The position numbers and the translations under genes were made by a program. The notes below the pieces were generated by a model that was not told where the DNA came from, made no database searches, and saw only the letters and a program-made list of their open reading frames with translations. DNA of 42,962 nt from Paludibacteraceae bacterium (GTDB lineage: Bacteria > Bacteroidota > Bacteroidia > Bacteroidales > Paludibacteraceae): positions 1 through 42,962 of the forward strand of contig JAKSNJ010000012.1 of assembly GCA_024399965.1 (NCBI GenBank), given 5' to 3'. Shown here one piece after another: positions 35,562 to 42,962 of this stretch; within the stretch, counting starts at the first letter, position 1, and the number at the start of each line of letters is the position of its first letter.

Positions 35562-37000
35562 TGCGCAAATACGGTTACATACTCCTTCTGCTACTGGCTT
35601 TGGCAGCTTGCCGTGAGCAACAACTCACCTTCTCTGAAGATGCGCAACTGAGTTTTTCAACGGACTCGGTGTGCTTTGACACCGTGTTTACCGCAGCCGG
35701 CAGTTCGACACGGCAAGTGATGGTATATAACCACAACGCCAATGCCGTACGTATCAGCCGTGTGTGGTGGCAAAAAGGCAAATGCTTCTTCGCCAACTTA
35801 GACGGCGAAAGCGACTTGGCACGATTACAAGACATCGACCTGAACGGAGGCGACTCGCTGTTCCTGTTCATCCGCACAGAGATAGACCCGCTGGACGAGA
35901 CGAGCAACCCCCTCGAAGTGGATACCCTCTTCTTTGCCATCAACGGCCGTCAGCAGGGTATAGCCGTACAGGCCTACGGGCTGAATGTACTGCGTTTGCC
36001 CACCGATACGGTATATGAGGACCTGACCTTAGATGCCCGGCAGCCCTATCTCATCTTCGACACCCTGTGCGTGGTAGGGCAACTGACCATTCAAGCCGGT
36101 GCCACCCTATACATGCACCCACAAGCCGCTATTCAGGCCCTTGGGCGCGTCAAGGCAGAAGGCACAGCCGACGCCCCCATCCGCATTCAAGGCGACCGTA
36201 CCGATTGGCTCTTTGAACACGTGCCTTATCGCGTAGCCAGCGGGCAATGGGACGGCATCTATCTGCTGCATTATGACAGCATCGACCCCACCCCGTCCAC
36301 CTATCGGCTGGCGCACATTGAGATACAAAGCGGACAAGTGGGACTATACTGCTACTCCGACCAACCCGACCGCGCCACCCTGCACCTGACCGACGCACAT
36401 ATACACAATATGTCCGCATACGGAGTGGTGGCAGAAAATACCGACGCCCTGCTGTCCAACGTCGAAATCAGCAACTGCGCCTCCTATGGTCTCTACCTCG
36501 CCGGAGGGCAACACACCATCGAACACACGACAGTGGCCAACTACTTCGGTTACCCCTATACCACCCTGAATATCCACAGCGCTAAACGGCAAAAAGTACC
36601 GGCAGTGTATGTGCTGGCGCACTCGTACGACATGGCGGAATCGCAATCCACCTTCCGCAACTGCCTCTTTACGGGTGCTGAGACGCCGGCTTTTGTCGTT
36701 GACAGCATACCAGAGACAGGTTTTGACGGGACGGTAGAGGGATGCTACCTGCAATGCGACACCCTGCCGGAGACCTTTGCCTCCGCCAATGTATATGCCC
36801 AAGCCAAGGACTCGGTCTTCAAAAACACCCACTACAAGTATGGCGAGTATATCTACTACGACTTCCACTTGGTGGAAAGCACACCGGCACGCCATATCGG
36901 GCTGCCTCTGAGCGACCTTTTCCTCTCTACCGGCACCGACTTGGACGGACTGCCACGTGATACCGACCACCCCGATGCGGGTTGCTATTCGTTCCAATGA
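35561..37000 (+). CDS. Lipoprotein with parallel beta-helix domain
   Basis: A lipoprotein signal (LLLLLALAAC, lipobox Cys at residue 17) starts this 479-residue protein. The first 150 residues are an Ig-like fold, common in Bacteroidetes surface lipoproteins (FSTDSVCFDTVFTAAGSSTRQVMVYN). From about residue 175 regular short strands with small residues (LTIQAGATLYMHPQA, IHNMSAYGVVAENTDALLSNVEISNCASYGLYLAGG) indicate a right-handed parallel beta-helix. A homologue next to porT is common in the phylum, but its function is unknown. It overlaps porT by one base and precedes ribF by 4 nt. Confidence 0.8.
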   Translation: MRKYGYILLLLLALAACREQQLTFSEDAQLSFSTDSVCFDTVFTAAGSSTRQVMVYNHNANAVRISRVWWQKGKCFFANLDGESDLARLQDIDLNGGDSLFLFIRTEIDPLDETSNPLEVDTLFFAINGRQQGIAVQAYGLNVLRLPTDTVYEDLTLDARQPYLIFDTLCVVGQLTIQAGATLYMHPQAAIQALGRVKAEGTADAPIRIQGDRTDWLFEHVPYRVASGQWDGIYLLHYDSIDPTPSTYRLAHIEIQSGQVGLYCYSDQPDRATLHLTDAHIHNMSAYGVVAENTDALLSNVEISNCASYGLYLAGGQHTIEHTTVANYFGYPYTTLNIHSAKRQKVPAVYVLAHSYDMAESQSTFRNCLFTGAETPAFVVDSIPETGFDGTVEGCYLQCDTLPETFASANVYAQAKDSVFKNTHYKYGEYIYYDFHLVESTPARHIGLPLSDLFLSTGTDLDGLPRDTDHPDAGCYSFQ

Positions 37001-37004
37001 GATA

Positions 37005-37886
37005 ATGCGATATGTTGCTACCATAGGTTTTTTTGACGGTGTCCACCGCGGGCACCTCTTTCTCATTCAGCAACTCATTCAGCGTGCTGAACAGGAGCAC
37101 TTGTCGTCGATGATTATCACGTTTGACGAGCATCCTCGTCAAATTTTGGAAGGTCAGTCGCCCGAACTGCTGCTGACCCGCGAAGAACGTGAGGAGCGAC
37201 TCAAACAGAGTGGCGTCCGTCAGGTGCTCGAATTTACTTTCTCCGTCATTCAGAACATGACCGCCGAGGAGTTTATGCGTATCCTTCATGAGCATTGTGA
37301 CGTGGATGTCTTACTCATGGGGTACGACCATCGTTTTGGCAGCGACCGCCTGCAAGACTTCGAATCCTACCGCCAAGCCGGTCTCCACGTCGGCATACAA
37401 GTCGAACTTGCCCAACCACTCCAATCATCGTGCATTGTGCATTGTCAATCGTCAACCGCTATACGTCGCGCCCTGCAAAACGGGCAGATAGACCAAGCCA
37501 ACGATATGTTGGGGTATCGCTATTCCCTGACCGGCACCGTGGTACACGGCAAGCATATTGGCAGCCAGTTGGGGTTCCCCACCGCCAACCTGTCCCTGCC
37601 CACCGGCAAACTCATTCCAAAAGCCGGCGTCTATATCGCCCGACTCACGGATTCCCCCACTCACCAACTCACCCCCTGCCTCGTCAACATAGGCACCAAC
37701 CCCACTTTTGGCGACAATCCGCTGACTGTGGAGGTACATATCCCCGATTGGCACGACGAACTCTACCACCAAACACTGACGGTGGAACTGCTGGCATTCC
37801 TTCGGGACGAACAGCGTTTTAGTTCCCAACAGGCATTACAAGCACAAATTGAGGCGGACCTACTCGCCCTCAAACAATATAAATAA
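37005..37886 (+). CDS. ribF: Bifunctional riboflavin kinase/FAD synthetase
   Basis: RibF makes FMN from riboflavin and then FAD, in the cytoplasm. The N-terminal adenylyltransferase domain shows TIGFFDGVHRGH, TFDEHPRQ, MGYDHRFGSDR and SSTAIRRAL; the C-terminal flavokinase domain shows GYRYSLTGTVVHGKHIG, LGFPTANLS and NIGTNPTFGD. The start at 37005 lies 4 nt after the preceding stop and gives the usual N-terminus; upstream starts at 36957 or 36975 would overlap the previous gene and add unsupported residues. Five heptamer units (37424-37458) are translated just before SSTAIR as SSCIVHCQ, replacing or extending the usual linker. FAD is needed by MurB, encoded elsewhere in the window. Confidence 0.93.
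   Translation: MRYVATIGFFDGVHRGHLFLIQQLIQRAEQEHLSSMIITFDEHPRQILEGQSPELLLTREEREERLKQSGVRQVLEFTFSVIQNMTAEEFMRILHEHCDVDVLLMGYDHRFGSDRLQDFESYRQAGLHVGIQVELAQPLQSSCIVHCQSSTAIRRALQNGQIDQANDMLGYRYSLTGTVVHGKHIGSQLGFPTANLSLPTGKLIPKAGVYIARLTDSPTHQLTPCLVNIGTNPTFGDNPLTVEVHIPDWHDELYHQTLTVELLAFLRDEQRFSSQQALQAQIEADLLALKQYK
37424..37458. repeat. Heptanucleotide block inside ribF
   Basis: Five 7-mers (ATCATCG, TGCATTG x2, TCAATCG, TCAACCG) lie within the coding sequence. The reverse complement is the same unit order as the block at 32138-32166. It encodes the linker just before the conserved SSTAIR motif and keeps the frame. Confidence 0.9.
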
Positions 37887-37889
37887 GGT

Positions 37890-40775
37890 ATGAAAAAGAT
37901 TTGTTCAGTCATTTGTTTAGTCATGGGTTTGGCCCTCACCCCTATGTGGGCAGCCCCCTACCAAGTGTTCAATGTCCACGGCACAGTGGTCAGTCAGCAA
38001 GACGGTTCACCGGTTGAGATGGCTGCCGTACAGCTGTTCCGCATGGAGCAGAAAGACAGCAGCATGGTCACAGGCGCACAGGCCGACTTAGATGGCGTGT
38101 ACTGGCTCACCTCCGTGCCGGAGGGCGATTATAAAATATGGGTCAGCAGCATTGGCTTCAAACCGATGTCCAAACGTATATCCGTACACGACCACCTGAC
38201 CGTTCCCACTATTCGCCTGCAGGAAGATGTGGCGCTCCTGCAAGAGATACAGGTCAAGGGGCACGCCGCCGAGATGACCGTTAAGGGCGACACCATCGAA
38301 TACAACACCGCCGCCTACCACGTCAACGAAAACGCTATGGTCGAGGACCTGCTCAAGAAAATGAACGGAGTCGAGGTCGATAAAGAGGGCAAAGTAACCG
38401 TCAACGGCGAGGAGATAAAGGGTGTACGCATTGACGGCAAGAAATTCTTTGGCGACGATGTGCAATCCGCCACCAAGAACATTCCGGCTGAGATGATTGA
38501 AAAAATACAGGTCATTGACGAGAAATCCGACATGGCCAAACTCACCGGTTTTGAGGACGATGAAACCGAACGTATCATCAACCTTACCCTCAAAGCCGAC
38601 CGCAAAAAAGGCGTCTTTGGTAACTACAACGCCGGTTTAGGAGCAGATATTTACCCCGCCTACGACCAATGGAAAGCCAAAGACGACTTGCGTTACTCGG
38701 CAGGCGTCTTCACCAATATTCTGGCAGGAGAGAGCCAAACCACCATCATCGGTAGTGCCAACAACACCAACGAGATTAAGACCGGACGGGGACGTGGGTT
38801 CTATGGCGGACAAAACGAAGGTATATCGTGGTCGGAGAACATTGGCGTCAACTCGAATATTGATTTCACGGACAAAATCCGCAAGATAGATAACGAGTCC
38901 TCTATGCTCTTTGGAGGCGATGTGTCGCTCAACCACTCGCACAACGACACCCGTTCACTCGCCAACAAAGAGAGTTATTCGGGCCCCATCACCTACAACA
39001 ACACCGACTCCACCAACAAGACCATTCAAGCGTGGGACGTCAATGCACGATTTGAGTTAGAGTACCAAATCGACACGCTCAACAAAATCATCTTAAAGCC
39101 CCAAATATCCTACACCAACAACCGCAGCGACGAGCAAAAGAGTTACATCTACCTGCGCGATAGTGCCAATACGACAAGAGACTCCGTCAACAACGGTTAC
39201 CAAAACCGCTTCTCGCAGAGCGAGGACATCAATGCCCGCCTGCGCGTAATCTACAACCACAAGTTCCTCAAACCCGGGCGGTCGATTACCACCAACGCCA
39301 ACATCGAGTTTACGGACAGCAAGGGACACACCGACACGTACGCCCACGATAATATGGCCGATACAGCCAAGGTGAATCAGAACACCGACTCCAAGAATAA
39401 CAGTTGGAACGTGCGCGTGCGCACATCGTGGGTAGAGCCCATCGCCGGACACAACCACTTCCTTGAGACAACCATCATGTTGGGTACCAACCTACGGCAC
39501 AGCACCAAGGACCAATACGATTTCGATGCCAAAGACAGCACCTATCGTTGGAACGAAGACTACTCCAACCAACTGATTAACAACTTCTTCCAAGAGTCCG
39601 TTTCGCTCAGTTATCGGTATATCAAGGACAACACGGACTTGACCGTGGGCGCCCAATTCAATCCCAGCCAGACGGTCAGCAAGACCTATTACGGAGGACA
39701 ACTATTGCGCGATACCACCATCTATGCGTGGAACTGGAGTCCGACTATGCGCTTTAGGTATAAATTCGGCAAGAAAGAGTTTGCCCGTATTCACTACCGA
39801 GGACGCAACTCGCAGCCGTCTATTCAGCAGATGGAGCCCGTTCGCAACAACTCCAACGCCATGAACGAGACGGTTGGTAATTTAGGACTTAAACCTGCCT
39901 TTGCGCACAACCTGCACGCCATGTATAGCAAGTTTGACCAAGACAAGTTCTGGTCACTCATGACCGGCTTACATGCCACCGTGACTCAGGACGCCCTCGT
40001 CAATAACTCCATCTACGACCAAACAGGTAAACTCTACCAGCAAACCATCAACGCCAAGGGCACGCCGTGGAACCTCAACGCCGACTTTATGTTCAACACG
40101 CCCCTTGCCAATAAACTCCTGCAACTCAATACCCGCACCTCGATTGGCTACAACCAGCGTATAGCGTATATATCCCACGATCAGGACGCACAAGCCATTG
40201 AGGAACTGATTGAGCACAACTCGTTCACGATTGGCAACGAGACCAAGACCGGCAATTTATCCCTGTCTGAGAACCTGTCGCTGCGCATCACGCACGATAT
40301 TGTGGACTTCGGTATCACCGGCAATGTGCGCTACACACGCACCCAAAACAACCTCAATGCCAATTCGTTGAGCAATGTCGTGGACTGGACCGTCACCGGT
40401 GACCTGCAACTCCACCTGCCCAAGAATTGGGAGATTAGTGCCGACTGTGGCTATACCGCCCGTTACGGCTACTCGGGCTTGTCCGACGTGAACGAGATTT
40501 TGCTCAATGCCGGCATCGACAAGACGTGGGGCAACGGTACTCTCTCGCTCAAGGCATACGACCTGCTGCACCAGAAAAAGAACATCGTACAAATGGTGGG
40601 TGAGAACTATGTTTCCTACCAGAAATGCAATACCCTACCCACCTACGTCATGCTGACCTTCACGTATAAGTTCAACAAGATGGGCGACCTCAAGGCCTCC
40701 GGCAATGCTGCTTATATGCAGGAGATGTACGAAAATGGAGGAAAACCTCAAGGTCCTCCTCCATTCATGCGATAA
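37890..40775 (+). CDS. TonB-dependent-receptor-like outer membrane beta-barrel protein
   Basis: The 961-residue protein has a signal peptide (MKKICSVICLVMGLALTPMWA), a carboxypeptidase-regulatory-like beta-sandwich (FNVHGTVVSQQDGSPVEMAAVQLF, residues 27-110), a plug-like region (VEDLLKKMNGVEVDKEGKVTVNGE, then IDGKKFFGDD and ERIINL) and a long C-terminal region of amphipathic strands forming an outer-membrane barrel. It fits the outer membrane beta-barrel family common in Bacteroidales, related to TonB receptors; the transported substrate is unknown. No obvious TonB box was identified. The C-terminus is Gly/Pro-rich (GKPQGPPPFMR), seen in relatives. It starts 3 nt after ribF and converges on tsf, only 12 nt apart. 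Confidence 0.85.
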   Translation: MKKICSVICLVMGLALTPMWAAPYQVFNVHGTVVSQQDGSPVEMAAVQLFRMEQKDSSMVTGAQADLDGVYWLTSVPEGDYKIWVSSIGFKPMSKRISVHDHLTVPTIRLQEDVALLQEIQVKGHAAEMTVKGDTIEYNTAAYHVNENAMVEDLLKKMNGVEVDKEGKVTVNGEEIKGVRIDGKKFFGDDVQSATKNIPAEMIEKIQVIDEKSDMAKLTGFEDDETERIINLTLKADRKKGVFGNYNAGLGADIYPAYDQWKAKDDLRYSAGVFTNILAGESQTTIIGSANNTNEIKTGRGRGFYGGQNEGISWSENIGVNSNIDFTDKIRKIDNESSMLFGGDVSLNHSHNDTRSLANKESYSGPITYNNTDSTNKTIQAWDVNARFELEYQIDTLNKIILKPQISYTNNRSDEQKSYIYLRDSANTTRDSVNNGYQNRFSQSEDINARLRVIYNHKFLKPGRSITTNANIEFTDSKGHTDTYAHDNMADTAKVNQNTDSKNNSWNVRVRTSWVEPIAGHNHFLETTIMLGTNLRHSTKDQYDFDAKDSTYRWNEDYSNQLINNFFQESVSLSYRYIKDNTDLTVGAQFNPSQTVSKTYYGGQLLRDTTIYAWNWSPTMRFRYKFGKKEFARIHYRGRNSQPSIQQMEPVRNNSNAMNETVGNLGLKPAFAHNLHAMYSKFDQDKFWSLMTGLHATVTQDALVNNSIYDQTGKLYQQTINAKGTPWNLNADFMFNTPLANKLLQLNTRTSIGYNQRIAYISHDQDAQAIEELIEHNSFTIGNETKTGNLSLSENLSLRITHDIVDFGITGNVRYTRTQNNLNANSLSNVVDWTVTGDLQLHLPKNWEISADCGYTARYGYSGLSDVNEILLNAGIDKTWGNGTLSLKAYDLLHQKKNIVQMVGENYVSYQKCNTLPTYVMLTFTYKFNKMGDLKASGNAAYMQEMYENGGKPQGPPPFMR

Positions 40776-40787
40776 AGTTTTTTAGAA

Positions 40788-41777
40788 TTACTCTTGGTTC
40801 AAGGTAATGCGCTTGAAGTCAACGATGGTAACGTTCATCTTCTTCAAGATGTCTTTTACCAACTCCTTTGCGTCGCTCAGGATATATTGTTGCTCTACCA
40901 GCGTCGATTCCTTCAGGAACTTAGCCAGACGGCCTTGAGCAATCATCTCAATCTTCTTCATATTGAGGTTTGCCTCGGCTTCAGCAGGCACGTTGGCGCG
41001 AATGTCGCGAGCCACTTGTGCTTGCTCCTCGGTCAACCAACCCTTAGCGGTGTTGGAAGCGATGTGGTCGTCGCTGTCTGCGTGAGCAGGATTGATACCG
41101 GCTTTGCGCAGAGCGTTCTCGATGGCTTTGTTGATTTCGTCCTGTTTGGTCTTATCTACAGCGATAGCCAACTCTTTATCTTTCACCTCTTGAGCCACGT
41201 GGTCAGCGTCCAGAGCTACGGGAGCCATACTGGCCACCTGCATGTTCACGCCGTGAACGGTGTCGTGGTCGGCAGCAGCGTTGTCAGCAGCTACCAACGA
41301 ACTCAGTTTATTGCCAAGGTGATTGTAAGCATCTACTGCGGGAGCAGCCAAGAAAGCGTAGTCGCTCAGTTCCATCTTCTCGCCGGTCACACCACTGCGC
41401 TCGGTAACGAGGTCAGCCATGGTTTGTCCGTTGAGGGTGAGAGCTTTCAGCTCGTCCAAGGACTGAGGTTTGTTCTCCATAGCCACGTCAAGGATTTTCT
41501 TGACCATAGCCACGAAATCGGCGTTCTTTGCTACGAAGTCCGTTTCGCATTTTACGGCTACGATGCAGCCAAAACCGTTCTCTGCTTTAGCCAGCACGCA
41601 ACCTTCACTTGCCTCGCGGTCGCTACGTTTGGCAGCAATTGCCTGACCGCGTTTACGGAGTAAGTCTTTGGCTTGCTCGAAATCGCCATTGGCTTCTTCG
41701 AGGGCTTTCTTTACGTCCATCATACCTGCGCCTGTCATGTCACGCAGTTTCTTTATATCTGCTAATGTTACAGCCAT
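40788..41777 (-). CDS. tsf: Translation elongation factor Ts
   Basis: EF-Ts exchanges GDP on EF-Tu in the cytoplasm. The 329-residue protein has the N-terminal helix domain (LRDMTGAGMMDVKKALEEA), the TDFVAKN motif that contacts EF-Tu, and the core subdomains with a dimerisation region; size fits the longer bacterial form. It follows rpsB after 41 nt, the usual pair. The stop codon is 12 nt from the converging outer membrane gene, so the two transcripts must end within or beyond each other; no terminator stem was recognised between them. Confidence 0.97.
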   Translation of the reverse strand: MAVTLADIKKLRDMTGAGMMDVKKALEEANGDFEQAKDLLRKRGQAIAAKRSDREASEGCVLAKAENGFGCIVAVKCETDFVAKNADFVAMVKKILDVAMENKPQSLDELKALTLNGQTMADLVTERSGVTGEKMELSDYAFLAAPAVDAYNHLGNKLSSLVAADNAAADHDTVHGVNMQVASMAPVALDADHVAQEVKDKELAIAVDKTKQDEINKAIENALRKAGINPAHADSDDHIASNTAKGWLTEEQAQVARDIRANVPAEAEANLNMKKIEMIAQGRLAKFLKESTLVEQQYILSDAKELVKDILKKMNVTIVDFKRITLNQE

Positions 41778-41818
41778 TTTATTAATGTTTAATCGGTTAA
41801 TTGTTTAATCGGTAAATC

Positions 41819-42685
41819 TTATTCGGCTTTAGCTTCTTCAGCAGGAGCAGCTTCGGGAGCGGCTTCAGCTACTTTCTCGGGCTCTGCAGGAGCAGCAGCT
41901 TTGCGAACGCGGGTACGGCGCTCTTTGGGAGCAGGTGCTTCGTCCTTGGTCTCCTCTGCGGGCTCTTGAGCAGCAGCGGCATCTTCGTCAGCTTTCTCTA
42001 CTTTGCGCTCTTCCAAACCTTCCTTGATGGCGTCGCAAACGGCGTTCAGGATAACCTCGATAGACTTGGTTGCATCATCGTTGGCAGGAATAACGAAGTC
42101 GATGTTCGAAGGATTCGAGTTGGTATCAACGATACCGAATACAGGAATACCCAGACGGTTGGCTTCAGCAACGGCAATGTGCTCTTTCATTACATCTACC
42201 ACAAAGATAGCGCTCGGCAGACGGGTCAAATCTACGATTGAACCGAGGTTCTTCTCGAGTTTCTCGCGTTGACGGGTGATTTGCAGTTTCTCACGTTTGG
42301 AGATATTGTCGAAAGTGCCGTCGGTCATCATCTTGTCGATGTTGGACATTTTCTTCACGGCCTTACGGATGGTGGGGAAGTTGGTGAGCATACCACCGGC
42401 CCAACGCTCGGTGATGTAAGGCATACCTACTTCTTGTGCCTTAACGGCTACTATTTCCTGACCTTGCTTTTTCGTAGAAACGAACAGCACTTTGCGGCCG
42501 GACTTAGCGATATTTTTCAGGGCCTCGGCTGCCTCATCTATCATGATAGCGGTCTTGTTGAGGTCGATGATGTGAATGCCATTGCGCTCCGTGTAGATGT
42601 AGGGAGCCATAGCGGGATTCCATTTGCGTTTGAGGTGACCAAAGTGGCAACCTGCTTCGAGCAATTGATCAAAATTTGTTCTCAT
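41819..42685 (-). CDS. rpsB: 30S ribosomal protein S2
   Basis: S2 binds the head-platform region of the small subunit. The 288-residue protein shows the family signatures CHFGHLKRKWNPAM, YIYTERNGIHIIDL, FVSTKKQGQE and GIPVFGIVDTNSNPSNIDFVIPANDDA. The C-terminus is extended by about 60 residues rich in Ala, Glu and Pro with a basic segment (ERRTRVRKAA); such extensions are common in Bacteroidetes. In this phylum the order rplM-rpsI-rpsB-tsf is usual, so rpsI is expected just beyond the right edge. Confidence 0.97.
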   Translation of the reverse strand: MRTNFDQLLEAGCHFGHLKRKWNPAMAPYIYTERNGIHIIDLNKTAIMIDEAAEALKNIAKSGRKVLFVSTKKQGQEIVAVKAQEVGMPYITERWAGGMLTNFPTIRKAVKKMSNIDKMMTDGTFDNISKREKLQITRQREKLEKNLGSIVDLTRLPSAIFVVDVMKEHIAVAEANRLGIPVFGIVDTNSNPSNIDFVIPANDDATKSIEVILNAVCDAIKEGLEERKVEKADEDAAAAQEPAEETKDEAPAPKERRTRVRKAAAPAEPEKVAEAAPEAAPAEEAKAE

Positions 42686-42740
42686 TTTGAATTAAATTAA
42701 TGAATTATTCTATAAGTATTATAAATAATTATTCCTTGTG

Positions 42741-42759
42741 CCCTTATCTCTTATAAGGG
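42741..42759 (-). promoter_or_regulatory. Hairpin in the rpsB leader
   Basis: On the minus strand CCCTTAT and ATAAGGG form a perfect 7-bp stem with a 5-nt loop, 56 nt upstream of the rpsB start. S2 leaders in other bacteria carry autoregulatory structures; a similar role is only inferred here. Confidence 0.5.
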
Positions 42760-42780
42760 ATTCAGTATGTGTTAGTTTTG

Positions 42781-42850
42781 CGAACTTGCCGCTCTTGTCC
42801 TTACCCGGCCCGAAAAAGCTCGCAAGAGGTTTTTCGGAGAGGAGGAACAC
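42781..42850. repeat. Structured element upstream of rpsB, copy 1
   Basis: The block begins CGAACTTGCC and contains a long hairpin, CCGAAAAAG and CTTTTTCGG arms (42810-42837) with an inner CTC-GCAA-GAG. It is about 88% identical to copy 2, 110 bp further on, with conserved stem and a changed tetraloop (GCAA here). No reading frame was found. Confidence 0.75.
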
Positions 42851-42890
42851 AAGTCGCCTGTCGATTAAATGTATATGGTATCAACCGTTG

Positions 42891-42962
42891 CGAACTTGTT
42901 GCTCTTATCTTTACCCGGCCCGAAAAAGCTCGCATGAGGTTTTTCGGAGAGCGGAGGCACAA
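42891..42962. repeat. Structured element upstream of rpsB, copy 2 (cut by window end)
   Basis: The block begins CGAACTTGTT and has the same hairpin arms (42920-42947) with GCAT at the loop. It repeats copy 1 at a 110-bp period; further copies may lie outside the window. On the minus strand it precedes rpsB in the presumed rpsI-rpsB spacer. Confidence 0.75.

Overview
The window looks like a chromosomal segment of a Bacteroidales bacterium; I do not assign a genus. The evidence is: several promoters of the Bacteroidetes form (TTTG, 20-nt spacer, TAnnTTTG), a PorT-type protein of the type IX secretion system (T9SS), surface proteins built from Listeria-Bacteroides (InlB B) repeats with short T9SS-like C-termini, a Rho with a long Q/P/A-rich insertion, and a MurA with Asp in place of the catalytic Cys. 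No tRNA, rRNA, insertion sequence or CRISPR array was recognised.

Layout. 1-683: non-coding, rich in short repeats, ending in a promoter. 684-3295 (+): DUF349 protein, FtsE-like ATPase and YfcE-type phosphoesterase, a tight operon. 3296-3588: an orphan promoter-terminator pair and a 58-bp tandem repeat. 3589-10887 (-): C10 protease, glycosyltransferase and SpoIID-domain protein from one promoter, then a BadF-type sugar kinase, MurB and MurA from a second; the second group fits peptidoglycan precursor synthesis and amino-sugar recycling. 10940-32100 (-): a 20-kb surface-protein locus. Operon one is a 1503-aa repeat protein, a 2611-aa repeat protein and a 136-aa membrane protein, closed by a strong terminator. 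Operon two is a KilA-N protein, a 2082-aa repeat protein and a 37-aa peptide, closed by a second hairpin. Both operons start with a leader that carries the same hairpin motif, and 55-bp inverted copies of a repeat lie at the two ends of the locus. 32579-40775 (+): rho, aroQ, porT, a beta-helix lipoprotein, ribF and a TonB-receptor-like outer membrane protein, nearly all overlapping or a few bases apart. 40788-42685 (-): rpsB and tsf, convergent with the previous operon. 42686-42962: rpsB leader with a duplicated structured element.

Two themes are the most unusual. First, short-period repeats (7-mers, 11-mers and compound units) sit between genes and also inside open reading frames: the glycosyltransferase, RibF and the signal-peptide region of the 1503-aa protein, with the aroQ start codon lying inside one array. 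Second, the giant surface-protein operons seem to share a regulated leader, and the KilA-N gene travels inside one of them. Housekeeping genes are confident from motifs; functions of the giant proteins, the small proteins and the RNA elements are inference.
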